49,194 bases of DNA from Oscillospiraceae bacterium (GCA_015068225.1 SVKX01000011.1:1-49194); one strand, 5' to 3'; counted from the first letter of the stretch, positions 34,940 through 43,393 are shown. Program-made: numbers and translations. Notes: generated by a model from the letters alone, not told the origin.

Positions 34940-36037
34940 TTAGTAGCTTGCCATGCTTTCTGCTTTCAGACCATTCTCTGTTTTCAGGAAAATAATTTTG
35001 ACATTGCTGGATGTCTGCACTTCACCGCTGAACGTGCGAGTGTCCACCCGATAGGTCACATCGCACATATATCGGTCTTGCCCCAGATTAACAAAGTGAT
35101 GGATATCGATCCCTGCCACCTTGGCGCCCCGGTCAGAGACCCAGAACAGGCCGTCCAGTGCGTTATACATACGGTTGGCCAGCGCCCCGTCAGGAACCAT
35201 GTACTGGGACAGTTTCAGCAAATTGCCGTAGGAATCGTTGTTTTTAGCGGAGGTGAAGTCCACATAACTGCCCACAAAGCCTTCCACAACAGTTTTGAGA
35301 TCCTCGGTCTCTTCGCCGGTGCAGTTATCGATAAACTGGTTCATATCAGTGTTTTCATCCAGAACCAGTTCCTGCCCTGCGATATCTTTTATGGAAAGGG
35401 TAGCCTCTGTGAGGAAAGGCCCTGCTTCATAGGTGACCATGTGGGGCAGGGTGTAGTTTTCGTAAAATTCCTGAATATCCGGATAGGGGATATTATCTTC
35501 GGTGATATAGTCCGGTGTCAGGAGATTTCCGTTGACATAGACAAAGCTGTTATGGGGAACAGTGACGGAAATGGAGTCTGCCAGCAGGAAGGACATATCG
35601 AAGCTGTCGCCAATCACTTCCCAGGGGGTAAAGCCGTGGACAGCTTCTCCCCGCTGGCCGATTTCAAACCGGCCGATAACCTTTTTGCCGGAGCGAAGGA
35701 TGTACACGATCTTTTCGTCGGTAGATTCGGAGCTTTTCTTAAAATAGGTAAAGCCTTCGCTGAGCGCATCCTTGATCACCTGCCGGCAGGAGGATTCGCT
35801 TTGCACATGGTGGTCGATCTGGCCGATCAGTTCCGCTGATTTGTCGCATACATAGTCCGCGGTCAGCTTTTCCATGTATGCATCCACAGCATGGTAAGAG
35901 CGGGACTGCTCATAGGCATCTATGTAATTCCAGAAATCCTTCAGACCGTAGGCTGCTACGCCGGCAAATATCAGCGCGTACAGCAGAAGAAAGCAGGGGA
36001 ATATCCAGCGGAATCGTCTTTTTTTCTGATTAGCCAT
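34940..36037 (-). CDS. Membrane-anchored extracellular protein, paralogue-like partner 2
   Basis: A 365-aa protein: short basic tail, one membrane helix (about 13-35), then extracellular. It shares a layout and some segments with the protein at 29169-30590 (NSFVYVNGNLLTPD here, QTVYVNGVALDD there; both preceded by a charged helix). It is also coupled to a NAGPA-domain gene, overlapping its stop by eight bases, so this is a second copy of the same two-gene module. Start ATG with GGAGCG upstream. The function is unknown. Confidence 0.6.
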   Translation of the reverse strand: MANQKKRRFRWIFPCFLLLYALIFAGVAAYGLKDFWNYIDAYEQSRSYHAVDAYMEKLTADYVCDKSAELIGQIDHHVQSESSCRQVIKDALSEGFTYFKKSSESTDEKIVYILRSGKKVIGRFEIGQRGEAVHGFTPWEVIGDSFDMSFLLADSISVTVPHNSFVYVNGNLLTPDYITEDNIPYPDIQEFYENYTLPHMVTYEAGPFLTEATLSIKDIAGQELVLDENTDMNQFIDNCTGEETEDLKTVVEGFVGSYVDFTSAKNNDSYGNLLKLSQYMVPDGALANRMYNALDGLFWVSDRGAKVAGIDIHHFVNLGQDRYMCDVTYRVDTRTFSGEVQTSSNVKIIFLKTENGLKAESMASY

Positions 36038-37136
36038 TTGCGTTCGCTCCTTCCTTCAGCACCAGAAAGGTGGTAGGGACCGGGCGAATGCCCACTACGG
36101 ACGCACAGTTATTGATATATCCATCTTCATACCACATCATGGAGGAAGAACCGCCGTCCAGATTGCAGGCATTGACCGCGCCATAGGAAAGGAAGACCTC
36201 CGCCATATCCTGATAGGTGGCACCCAGACTGGTGACCTGACGCCCATCAATAACCAGCATCAAAATAGCGCCGTCGGAGCGCTGACCAATGCCGGTACGA
36301 GGATTGACACCGCTGTGAAGTCCGGTCTGGGCCTCTCCGTTGGCCACCAGAATGGGGCCAAAGCCTATTCCGTACTGAATGTTCTTTTCCCGTACATCGT
36401 TGGGGGTCAGCCGGCCTACATGAAGGATATGATCCTTATCGATACCCACAAAACCGTTGCCCACGCCCAGCTCCGGATAATAAATCTTTCCGTCATAAAC
36501 CACCATGGAATCGGGAATGCTTCCGTTGCCCCGGCCATCGGGGTCATAGAATCCACCGGCGTTGATGCCGGCCACGGCGTCAAATTGCGCTACCATATCC
36601 GCAACAGTATGGCCACGGCTTCCAAAATCGGATACCTGACTTCCCATAATCACCCGACTGGGATCCAGCACCACCATCATATAGCCGGAATAGCCCTCGC
36701 CCTTGACACTTTCAACGATAATACCGTCGCCGTCCTCGTCCACAAGTCCCCAAGCATCCGGCTGAGGACCGTCAGGATGGGTGGGCGCGGTGGGATCGGG
36801 GATCTCAATGAGGGAGGTGTCGGTATCCTTGAACTCTGGCTCTTCTCCCTTGGATTCGATCTGTGCGATCTCCTCCGGAGTAAAGAACAGGTTGGCAAGG
36901 AAGTCCATAGCGCTGGTCTCCCGCACGGACAGAACAAAGAGATCTCTGGCAGTAGGGGAGGGCCCCTTTGCCAGTACGAACATCATACCGTACAGTGCAA
37001 TGGCCAGAAGCAAGACTGTCTCTACCAGAAAAATTGAGAATCCACCCAGGATCCGGAGAAAAACCCGGAAACCTCTGGGCAGCCTGGAAGGTTTGGCTGG
37101 CGCGGCATATTTGCCACCGTGTGAAAAGAGCCCCAC
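36030..37136 (-). CDS. Phosphodiester glycosidase family protein (NAGPA domain), copy 2
   Basis: A 368-aa protein with a basic tail, one membrane helix (about 25-50), an acidic Pro-rich linker and an extracellular NAGPA domain (AGINAGGFYDPDG, NPRTGIGQRSDG, IDGRQVTSLG, GAVNACNLDGGSSSMMW). It is clearly related to the protein at 30587-31705. Here the linker is longer and carries DEDGDG. The GTG at 37136 with AAGGAGGG six bases upstream is the likely start; the ATG at 37154 lies within the ribosome site. It is followed by its membrane-anchored partner and then mntP. Confidence 0.85.
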   Translation of the reverse strand: MGLFSHGGKYAAPAKPSRLPRGFRVFLRILGGFSIFLVETVLLLAIALYGMMFVLAKGPSPTARDLFVLSVRETSAMDFLANLFFTPEEIAQIESKGEEPEFKDTDTSLIEIPDPTAPTHPDGPQPDAWGLVDEDGDGIIVESVKGEGYSGYMMVVLDPSRVIMGSQVSDFGSRGHTVADMVAQFDAVAGINAGGFYDPDGRGNGSIPDSMVVYDGKIYYPELGVGNGFVGIDKDHILHVGRLTPNDVREKNIQYGIGFGPILVANGEAQTGLHSGVNPRTGIGQRSDGAILMLVIDGRQVTSLGATYQDMAEVFLSYGAVNACNLDGGSSSMMWYEDGYINNCASVVGIRPVPTTFLVLKEGANANG

Positions 37137-37166
37137 AGTGCTCCCTCCTTTCATAATAACCTTTCC

Positions 37167-37195
37167 AGTATAGCAAACGGTGACGAAAAAGTAAA
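37167..37195 (-). promoter_or_regulatory. Promoter of the second NAGPA operon
   Basis: Minus strand TTTACT (37195-37190), 17-bp spacer, TATACT (37172-37167) with an extended TGC. Confidence 0.55.
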
Positions 37196-37205
37196 GGATT
37201 CCCCA

Positions 37206-37229
37206 ATGAAAAACGCCCCCTCGGGGCGT
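37206..37229 (-). terminator. Second tandem terminator after the ncRNA candidate
   Basis: ACGCCCC/GGGGCGT with loop GAG; on the minus strand it is followed by T5. Confidence 0.8.
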
Positions 37230-37230
37230 A

Positions 37231-37693
37231 AAAGCAAAAAGAAATAACCCTTGGCTGAACCCGTCTTTCGACCTGCAGCCAAGGGTTATCTCTCTTCACT
37301 CTTATTATCTAACATCATTGGTTAACCTCTCTTTCTACAGATTAGACATTGCCTTCATTTTGTCGAAATCCATTCCGCTACACTCACATCACACCGAATT
37401 CTTATCAGAAAGAAGGTCTTACGTGCCGGAACATTTCCCTTGAGGGAAGGCAACTGTCTTTTGGCTCATTCGATTTGGTATTTGGCGGTCAGCTTTGGCA
37501 GATCCTCTGTTGATGATTCTTATTCGGAAAATCCATTGGAGATATATTCTCTTTTGCTTCTGGTCCTTCAGAGTTTTACTTACGCTTTCCTTGTGTTAAA
37601 CTTGGATGAACGGTTTACTTTTTCTGCCATTTATTTAACCGCTTGCCTTGAGCCTTGGAGGAGTTTTACCTGTACATTGGTATCACCCTTTCT
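37231..37693 (-). ncRNA. Candidate non-coding RNA, about 460 nt
   Basis: About 500 bases without a credible protein gene. On the minus strand there is a promoter (TTGCAA-N17-TAAATT, 37728-37700) and two tandem terminators at the other end, so a transcript of about 460 nt is expected. Several short stems can be drawn (for example TTCCC/GGGAA near 37440). A 10-codon mini-ORF starts at AUG near 37320 with AGAGAGG upstream and stops just before the first terminator. I could not match it to RNase P RNA, tmRNA, 6S or SRP RNA. It may be a free RNA or a long leader for the gene at 37136. Confidence 0.45.
37234..37287 (-). terminator. First terminator of the ncRNA candidate
   Basis: 12-bp stem AACCCTTGGCTG/CAGCCAAGGGTT; the T-rich tail ATTTCTTTTT is on the minus strand. 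Confidence 0.85.
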
Positions 37694-37699
37694 GACTAT

Positions 37700-37728
37700 A
37701 ATTTAGCACAAGTATTTTGCTTTTGCAA
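37700..37728 (-). promoter_or_regulatory. Promoter of the ncRNA candidate
   Basis: Minus strand TTGCAA (37728-37723), 17-bp spacer, TAAATT (37705-37700) with an extended TGC. Confidence 0.55.
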
Positions 37729-37753
37729 GATGGAAAAGTGTATAAAATGCACA

Positions 37754-37805
37754 AACGAAAGTTGTGCAATGTACAGAAAATTTCCTTATCAGGAAAACTT
37801 TCGTT
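37754..37805. promoter_or_regulatory. Nested inverted repeat over the -35 box
   Basis: AACGAAAGTT (37754-37763) faces AACTTTCGTT (37796-37805), with a smaller hairpin TTTCC/GGAAA inside. The right arm touches the -35 box at 37804. Candidate operator. Confidence 0.5.
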
Positions 37806-37833
37806 GACAGCAGCGCATATACTTTGTTATAAT
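37804..37833 (+). promoter_or_regulatory. Promoter of the 72-aa gene and CDF exporter
   Basis: Consensus TTGACA (37804-37809), 18-bp spacer, TATAAT (37828-37833). Confidence 0.88.
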
Positions 37834-37902
37834 AAATTTGTTAGGCAGGCGTTGACCTGCCCTTATTATCGCTTTAAAGGGGCGCGGAAGGGAGTTTCCG
37901 AT

Positions 37903-38121
37903 ATGGGTAAAACGATTTCGTGGAAGCCGGATCCGGAGGATATGGAGCAAGCTGATCTGCAGTCCTATCTGCAGCAGCTCCGGCAGCAGCTTGCCGTGCT
38001 GGATGAACAGGATCCGGAGGATATGGACAGCGAAGAATACGATGTCTGGGCCCGGAAGCACGAAGCGCTGGAAGATGATATTGACGATGTACTGGACGCG
38101 CTGGAGCGTTTTCAGGACTGA
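37903..38121 (+). CDS. Small acidic hypothetical protein
   Basis: A 72-aa protein, very rich in Asp, Glu and Gln, with a predicted coiled coil (SYLQQLRQQLAVLDEQDPED) and no membrane segment. I do not recognise a family; similar small acidic proteins occur in Clostridia annotated as hypothetical. GGGAG eight bases before the ATG. It precedes the CDF exporter by 18 bases under a strong promoter, so it may share regulation with metal export, which is inference. Confidence 0.75.
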   Translation: MGKTISWKPDPEDMEQADLQSYLQQLRQQLAVLDEQDPEDMDSEEYDVWARKHEALEDDIDDVLDALERFQD

Positions 38122-38139
38122 TTGCTGCGGGAACGTGCT

Positions 38140-39312
38140 ATGACAAAACTGCTTCTAAAACTGTTTGTAAGAAACCAGCAGGATACGAACCACCCCAAAG
38201 TGCGGTCTGCAGTGGGTGTGCTGTCCGGCGTGACCGGTGTGATCTGCAACATATTGCTCTTTGCCATGAAGCTGGCAGTGGGCACCATTTCAGGATCTGT
38301 TGCCATTACTGCGGATGCTATGAACAACCTGTCCGATGCCACCAGCGCTATCGTAACACTGGTTGGCTTCAAGCTGGCGGAAAAGCCGGCGGATGAGGAT
38401 CATCCCTACGGCCACGCCCGGTATGAGTATCTGTCCGGTCTTGCTGTGGCGGCATTGATTATTGTGATAGGCTTTGAGCTTGCCAAATCCTCAGTGGGGA
38501 AGATATTGAACCCTACAGAGGTTCTGTTTGATCTTCCGGTGTGCATCGTGCTTCTGGGATCTGTTGCTGTGAAGCTTTGGCTGTGCCTGTTTAACCGGAA
38601 GCTGGGGCGGATGGTAGAGTCCAAGACCTTGCTTGCCACTGCGGCAGACAGCCGCAATGATGTGATCTCCACCGGCGCGGTATTTATCGCCGGCGTACTG
38701 GGAACGGCTACCGGCTGGAAGCTGGACGGATATATGGGCCTTGGCGTGGCGCTGTTTATCCTGTACAGCGGCGCAATGCTTGCCAGAGAGACCATCAGCC
38801 CGCTGCTGGGAGAAAATGCCAGCCCCGAGCTGCGGGGTTTTATTGTGGAAGTGCTGCGCAGTCAGCCGGAGGTGCTGGGGTATCATGACCTGATGGTCCA
38901 TGACTACGGCCCGGGGCAGCGGTTTGCCAGTGTCCATGTGGAGATGGATCAGCGGCTGGATGCGCTGGTATGCCATGAGCTGATCGATAATCTGGAGCGG
39001 AAGTGCCTGAATCAGCATAATGTGCATCTAGTGATCCATTATGATCCGGTAGCCATTGGCGACGAGACCCAGGACCGGCTGTTCCACATGGTGCAATCCA
39101 TCCTGAAGGAGCAGGACGAGCGGATCTCCATCCATGATTTTCGCATGGTCAAAGGGGAGGGGCATACCAACCTGATCTTTGACATCGCTCTGCCTTCTGA
39201 CCTGATGTCCCAGCGAAAGCAAATTAAAAAGCAAATGGATGTCCGTTTGGCGGAATTGGAGCAGGGAACACTTTATACTGTCGTTACATTTGATATAGCG
39301 GCATTTAATTAA
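38140..39312 (+). CDS. CDF-family cation diffusion facilitator
   Basis: A 390-aa metal exporter with six helices and a long cytoplasmic C-terminal domain. The TM2 site reads ADAMNNLSD, that is Asn62-x3-Asp66 instead of the His-x3-Asp of zinc transporters, and TM5 carries ADSRND. An Asn/Asp set of this kind occurs in Mn-exporting CDF proteins such as MntE, so Mn2+ or Fe2+ efflux is plausible by inference. The ATG at 38140 is preferred to the TTG at 38122. A terminator follows. Confidence 0.88.
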   Translation: MTKLLLKLFVRNQQDTNHPKVRSAVGVLSGVTGVICNILLFAMKLAVGTISGSVAITADAMNNLSDATSAIVTLVGFKLAEKPADEDHPYGHARYEYLSGLAVAALIIVIGFELAKSSVGKILNPTEVLFDLPVCIVLLGSVAVKLWLCLFNRKLGRMVESKTLLATAADSRNDVISTGAVFIAGVLGTATGWKLDGYMGLGVALFILYSGAMLARETISPLLGENASPELRGFIVEVLRSQPEVLGYHDLMVHDYGPGQRFASVHVEMDQRLDALVCHELIDNLERKCLNQHNVHLVIHYDPVAIGDETQDRLFHMVQSILKEQDERISIHDFRMVKGEGHTNLIFDIALPSDLMSQRKQIKKQMDVRLAELEQGTLYTVVTFDIAAFN

Positions 39313-39321
39313 TCGAGGCAA

Positions 39322-39368
39322 AGCGGAAGCGCGGTATGAGGGAATCCTCTGTGCGCTTCCGCTTTTAT
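39322..39368 (+). terminator. Terminator of the CDF exporter gene
   Basis: AGCGGAAGCGC/GCGCTTCCGCT with a 20-base loop, then TTTATAT. Confidence 0.8.
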
Positions 39369-39375
39369 ATCCCGA

Positions 39376-39404
39376 TTGCAATCGGCGTTTCGGCGTGGTA
39401 GAAT
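39376..39404 (+). promoter_or_regulatory. Promoter of the aldo/keto reductase operon
   Basis: TTGCAA (39376-39381), 17-bp spacer, TAGAAT (39399-39404) with an extended TGG. Confidence 0.65.
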
Positions 39405-39434
39405 AAACCCAAAAGAAGTTTTGGAGGAATTGGT

Positions 39435-40613
39435 ATGAAATACCGTGAGGATCGATACGGAAATGCGCTTTCTACCCTGGGATTTGGCTGCATGCGTTTC
39501 CCCCAGAAGCTGGGCAGAATCGACATGGCACAAACGGAAGAGCAGATCATGATGGCCTATCACGGCGGCGTGAATTATTATGATACGGCCTACATATATC
39601 CGGGCAGCGAAGCGGCGCTGGGAGAAATTTTAGAGAAAAACGGGATCCGCAAGCAGGTATATATCGCCACAAAGCTGCCTCATTACCTAATCAAAAGTAC
39701 AGAAGATATGGACAAGTTCTTTGCGGAGGAGCTCAGGCGCCTGCGCACCGACTATGTGGATTACTACCTGATGCACATGCTGACGGATACAGATACATGG
39801 GCGCGGCTGAAAGCTCTGGGGATCGAGCAATGGCTGGCGGAAAAGAAAGCAAGCGGTGCTATCCGGCAGGTGGGTTTTTCTTACCACGGCAACTCAGATA
39901 TGTTCTGCGCGCTGGTGGATGCCTATGACTGGGATTTCTGCCAGATCCAGTATAACTACATGGATGAGCACTCCCAGGCGGGGCGGCGGGGCTTGCACTA
40001 TGCCCACGGAAAGGGAATCCCTGTAATTATTATGGAGCCACTGCGTGGTGGCAAGCTGGTCAATCGCCTGCCGGAATCGGCAAAGAAGATCTTTGCTCAG
40101 TATCCTGTAAAGCGCACGCCTGCCCAATGGGCGCTGCGATGGCTGTGGAATCAACCGGAGGTGACTGTGGTGCTGTCCGGCATGAACTCCGCAGAAATGG
40201 TGGAGGAAAATATGCAGACTGCCTCCCGGACAGAGGTCGGCGAGCTGGGGACGGAAGAGGAGACCATGCTCCAGGAGGTGATCAAAGCCATCAATGCGGG
40301 CATGAAGGTGGGCTGCACCGGCTGCGGTTACTGCATGCCCTGTCCCAAGGGCGTGGATATTCCCGGCACCTTCGCGGCCTACAACCGCCGCTATGCCGAA
40401 GGCAAATTCGGCGCGCTGAAGGATTACTTTATGTGCACAACGCTGAGAAAGAATTCCGCTGCGGCATCCAACTGCATAGAGTGCGGAAAATGTGAAAAAC
40501 ATTGCCCCCAGAAGATCGAGATCCGCAAGCAGCTGAAGAATGCCCGGAAAGAGCTGGAGACACCCGTATACCGCATTGCCCGGAAGCTGGCAAGGTGGTT
40601 TGTCCGCTTTTGA
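39435..40613 (+). CDS. Aldo/keto reductase with C-terminal 4Fe-4S domain
   Basis: A 392-aa protein. Residues about 1-285 form an aldo/keto reductase barrel (STLGFGCMRFP, GVNYYDTAYIYPGSE with the catalytic Asp/Tyr, IATKLP with the Lys, VGFSYHG). The C-terminus has two ferredoxin-like Cys clusters (CTGCGYCMPCPKGVD and CIECGKCEKHCPQ). Such fusions are common in anaerobes; the substrate and redox partner are unknown. Its ribosome site is GGAGG. First of four plus-strand genes spaced 30-45 bases. Confidence 0.92.
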   Translation: MKYREDRYGNALSTLGFGCMRFPQKLGRIDMAQTEEQIMMAYHGGVNYYDTAYIYPGSEAALGEILEKNGIRKQVYIATKLPHYLIKSTEDMDKFFAEELRRLRTDYVDYYLMHMLTDTDTWARLKALGIEQWLAEKKASGAIRQVGFSYHGNSDMFCALVDAYDWDFCQIQYNYMDEHSQAGRRGLHYAHGKGIPVIIMEPLRGGKLVNRLPESAKKIFAQYPVKRTPAQWALRWLWNQPEVTVVLSGMNSAEMVEENMQTASRTEVGELGTEEETMLQEVIKAINAGMKVGCTGCGYCMPCPKGVDIPGTFAAYNRRYAEGKFGALKDYFMCTTLRKNSAAASNCIECGKCEKHCPQKIEIRKQLKNARKELETPVYRIARKLARWFVRF

Positions 40614-40658
40614 CTGGTCTGCATCTTCAAGATCGTTTGCAGGAAAGGAACACCGAAT

Positions 40659-41279
40659 ATGACAAAAAAGCGGGACAATTATCAGATCCAGGTCATGCAG
40701 GCGAAAAAAAGGTTTTTGACCTATGACCAGCAGGAGCTGATCGACCGGTGCAAAGTGGGTTTTGATGAGGCGTATCTCTACACCCGTTTGCTGTCAGAGG
40801 AATACCGGATCTGCCGCAAGACCGGTGATATGGAGCGTTTTCACCGGGGAAGCTGGGTGGACGGCAATGGTTTTCATGAGGTGATGACCATTCTGGACTG
40901 GCTCTGCGACAGCCGTGCAGACCGGTATATTACTGGCCGGTGGATCAATATTGTCACCCATGGCCACTGTTTCCACAGACAGCTGCAGGAGGATGTGGGG
41001 GATCCCGATGCCGTGCTTTTTGACCGGAATCCGGAGGGATTTGCCGCTGCTTGCACTGCTTTGAAGGGCGAAAAGCTGCCGGGCGGAGATATTGGCTACG
41101 CCATCGAACTGATAGACGGCTTGCGGATTTTTCTGCAGCTCTGGTATGGGGATGAGGAATTTCCTCCAAAGCTTTGTGTTTTCTGGGATGAAAATGCCAC
41201 CCGCTACATCCGCTATGAAACCACATGGTATGCGGTGGGGCTTTTGATGAAGCGGATCAGAGAGAATATGAAGTCTTAA
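40659..41279 (+). CDS. DUF3786 domain protein
   Basis: A 206-aa protein with the DUF3786 pattern: GGDIGYAIELIDGLRIFLQ, WYGDEEFPPKL and RYIRYETTWYAVG near the C-terminus. No signal peptide or membrane helix. The family is of unknown function and widespread in anaerobes. It lies 45 bases after the aldo/keto reductase and 31 before the HAD gene, so it is probably in the same transcript. Confidence 0.8.
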   Translation: MTKKRDNYQIQVMQAKKRFLTYDQQELIDRCKVGFDEAYLYTRLLSEEYRICRKTGDMERFHRGSWVDGNGFHEVMTILDWLCDSRADRYITGRWINIVTHGHCFHRQLQEDVGDPDAVLFDRNPEGFAAACTALKGEKLPGGDIGYAIELIDGLRIFLQLWYGDEEFPPKLCVFWDENATRYIRYETTWYAVGLLMKRIRENMKS

Positions 41280-41310
41280 TTGGGTCAAAAAATCAGGAAG
41301 GATATACACA

Positions 41311-42018
41311 ATGGAAACAAGGGTGGTTTTATTTGATTTGGACGGCACGCTGCTGCCCATGGATCAGGATGTGTTCGTAAAGGACTATTTCGGACGGATC
41401 GCCGCAAAGCTGGCGCCTCAGGGATATGATCCCAAGAAACTGGTGGATACTATCTGGCGGGGCACAGGCGTAATGGTGCAAAACGATGGCTCCTGCACAA
41501 ATGAGCAGGCTTTTTGGAAGTTCGCCGAGGCTGTGTTCGGCGAGCGGATCCTTCAGGATAAGCACTTCTTTGACGCGTTTTATGAAACGGAGTTTGATAA
41601 GATCAAGGCGGTTTGCGGCTATCATCCTGCCGCGGCGGAGGTCGTACATGAGTTAAAAGAACAGGGATATCGGGTTGTTCTGGCGACCAATCCTATTTTC
41701 CCTGCCAGAGCGACCCAATGGCGGATCCAATGGGCAGGCCTGCAGCCGGAGGATTTTGAAATATATACTACCTATGAGAATTCCCGCTATTGCAAGCCCA
41801 ATCTGGATTACTACCGGGATATTCTGAATCAGCTGGCGGTGGAACCGGAGGAGTGCCTGATGGTGGGCAATGATGTGGGTGAGGATATGATCGCCCGGCA
41901 GCTGGGCATGAAGGTATTCCTGCTGACCGATTGCCTGATCAACAGAAACGATGAGGATATATCTCAATACCCCAATGGCAGCTTTGAGGAATTGAAAGCG
42001 TTCCTCTCTGCGCTGTAG
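41311..42018 (+). CDS. HAD-superfamily hydrolase
   Basis: A 235-aa haloacid-dehalogenase-like phosphatase with motif I FDLDGTLLP, motif II LATNP, the motif III Lys in CKPN, and motif IV GNDVGEDM. The cap between motifs I and II (about 20-100) is helical, so type C1. The substrate is unknown; phosphorylated sugars or nucleotides are typical. Third gene of the aldo/keto reductase operon. Confidence 0.88.
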   Translation: METRVVLFDLDGTLLPMDQDVFVKDYFGRIAAKLAPQGYDPKKLVDTIWRGTGVMVQNDGSCTNEQAFWKFAEAVFGERILQDKHFFDAFYETEFDKIKAVCGYHPAAAEVVHELKEQGYRVVLATNPIFPARATQWRIQWAGLQPEDFEIYTTYENSRYCKPNLDYYRDILNQLAVEPEECLMVGNDVGEDMIARQLGMKVFLLTDCLINRNDEDISQYPNGSFEELKAFLSAL

Positions 42019-42055
42019 CTTTGGAGTATGACGGCATTACCAAGGAGGATATGCT

Positions 42056-42445
42056 ATGAAAAAAGGTTTGATTTGGGTATTTGCAGCACTTATGCTGCTT
42101 ACTGCCTGTGGGCAGAATAAAGAAAATGGACAGGGGGCGGGATATGTGAATATCACAGCAGAACAGGCCAAGGAGATTATGGACACCCAGGAAGGCTATA
42201 TCATTCTGGATACGCGGACGCAGGAGGAATACGATGAAAGTCATATCCCCGGCGCGATTCTGATTCCTTATGACGAAGTTACAGAGAAAGCGGAAGGTGT
42301 ACTGACCGACAAGGATCAGCTGATTCTGGTCTACTGTCGCAGCGGACGGCGGAGCAAAATTGCTGCGGAGGCTTTGGTAAAGCTGGGCTACACCAACATC
42401 AAAGAATTCGGTGGCATCATCAATTGGCCTTACGAAACGGAATAA
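42056..42445 (+). CDS. Rhodanese-domain lipoprotein
   Basis: A 129-aa exported lipoprotein with signal peptide and lipobox LLTAC (Cys18), then a rhodanese domain: ILDTRTQEEYDESHIPGAI and the active-site loop YCRSGRRSK with catalytic Cys. Surface-bound rhodaneses can carry or transfer persulfide sulfur; the partner is unknown. AAGGAGG upstream. Last gene of the operon that starts with the aldo/keto reductase. Confidence 0.9.
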   Translation: MKKGLIWVFAALMLLTACGQNKENGQGAGYVNITAEQAKEIMDTQEGYIILDTRTQEEYDESHIPGAILIPYDEVTEKAEGVLTDKDQLILVYCRSGRRSKIAAEALVKLGYTNIKEFGGIINWPYETE

Positions 42446-42449
42446 ATGC

Positions 42450-42483
42450 AAAAAAACCCGGAGTTGGATTGTCCAGCTCCGGG
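42450..42483 (-). terminator. Terminator of the 75-aa gene
   Basis: CCCGGAGTTGGA/TCCAGCTCCGGG stem; the T7 tail is on the minus strand (A tract 42450-42456). Confidence 0.85.
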
Positions 42484-42488
42484 ATATG

Positions 42489-42716
42489 TTATAGTTCCGT
42501 AAATTCGTAGATGTAGGTAACAGTGCCGTTGTCAAATGTGTATACGATTTGGCCGCCCGGCAGAACTTCTTTCTGGAATTTATCAAAATCCCTGCCATGC
42601 TTGGTGCGAACGAAGTCGTCGGTATTTGCAAGTTCTGCTTCCTCGAAATAGGTTTGGGGATGGGCGGCACCGGCACAGCCGTTCAAAAACTTGGCAACAA
42701 TTTCGTATTCCTTCAT
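42489..42716 (-). CDS. Small hypothetical protein
   Basis: A 75-aa protein, start MKEYEIVAKFLNGCAG, with one Cys, several aromatic residues and an acidic C-terminus. I do not recognise the family. No membrane segment. The ATG at 42716 has AGGAGG upstream. It has its own terminator, and it is divergent from the carD-like gene. Confidence 0.75.
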   Translation of the reverse strand: MKEYEIVAKFLNGCAGAAHPQTYFEEAELANTDDFVRTKHGRDFDKFQKEVLPGGQIVYTFDNGTVTYIYEFTEL

Positions 42717-42812
42717 AAAAAGTCCTCCTGTGTGTTTCAGCAAACACATACTGTTTGTTCAGTCTGCGCATAGTTTACTATATTTTTTCTTAAATTTCAA
42801 GCAAAAATGATT

Positions 42813-42841
42813 TTGAAATTTTGAAAAACAGAAGTTATAAT
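42813..42841 (+). promoter_or_regulatory. Promoter of the carD-like gene
   Basis: TTGAAA (42813-42818), 17-bp spacer, TATAAT (42836-42841). Confidence 0.75.
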
Positions 42842-42880
42842 ATAGGCGTGGAAAAACTGCAAAGTGGGAGGATAGCGGCC

Positions 42881-43393
42881 ATGTTTCAGGTAAATGATGT
42901 GATCATCTACGGCGCGCAGGGCGTGTGCAAAATTACAGGCACAGAAGAAAAAACAGTGAGCGGAAAGAAAAAGACCTATTTTGTTCTGAAGCCTGTCTGC
43001 GATAAAGGCTCTACGATTTTTGCGCCCACGGACAATGAGTTTGTTTTGAAAAAGATGCGCCGGCTGCTGACTATAGACGAGATCCATCAGCTGATCGATT
43101 CCATGCGTTCAGAAAATGCAGTATGGGTAGAAAACGAAAATGAGCGCAAGGAGCTTTACAAGAGCATTCTGACAAAGGGCGACCACTTGGATTTGATCAA
43201 AATGATCAAGGCCATCTATGCCCACAAAAAGGAGCGGGAAGCCGAAGGAAAACGCCTGCATATGTCCGATGAACGCTTTTTCAAGGACGCAGAGCAGATC
43301 CTGTACAACGAATTCCGGTATGTGCTGAACCTTGACGGCAAGAATGACTTGATGACCTACATTTTCACACGGATCGAAAAACAAGATACATAA
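42881..43393 (+). CDS. CarD/CdnL-family transcription regulator
   Basis: A 170-aa protein. The N-terminal domain (about 1-60, FQVNDVIIYGAQGVCKITGT) matches the CarD/CdnL RNA-polymerase interaction domain, also seen in Mfd. The C-terminal helical part (about 60-170) would contact promoter DNA. Such proteins stabilise open complexes, often at rRNA promoters. The ATG at 42881 has GGGAGG upstream; the longer reading begins before the promoter. Its own weak terminator follows. Confidence 0.88.
   Translation: MFQVNDVIIYGAQGVCKITGTEEKTVSGKKKTYFVLKPVCDKGSTIFAPTDNEFVLKKMRRLLTIDEIHQLIDSMRSENAVWVENENERKELYKSILTKGDHLDLIKMIKAIYAHKKEREAEGKRLHMSDERFFKDAEQILYNEFRYVLNLDGKNDLMTYIFTRIEKQDT

Noticed and set aside
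37330..37370. tmRNA, suggested by a short stretch like ATGGATTTCGACA on the minus strand
   Set aside because: No tRNA-like 3' end with TTCGA and CCA, no proteolysis-tag frame ending in Ala-Ala, and the position in the transcript is wrong.
37231..37693. T-box or other known riboswitch
   Set aside because: I could not find the T-box GGTGGAACCGCG core or any other riboswitch core I know.
37440..37706. 88-codon plus-strand frame
   Set aside because: No ribosome site or family; it lies opposite the candidate ncRNA with promoter and terminators.
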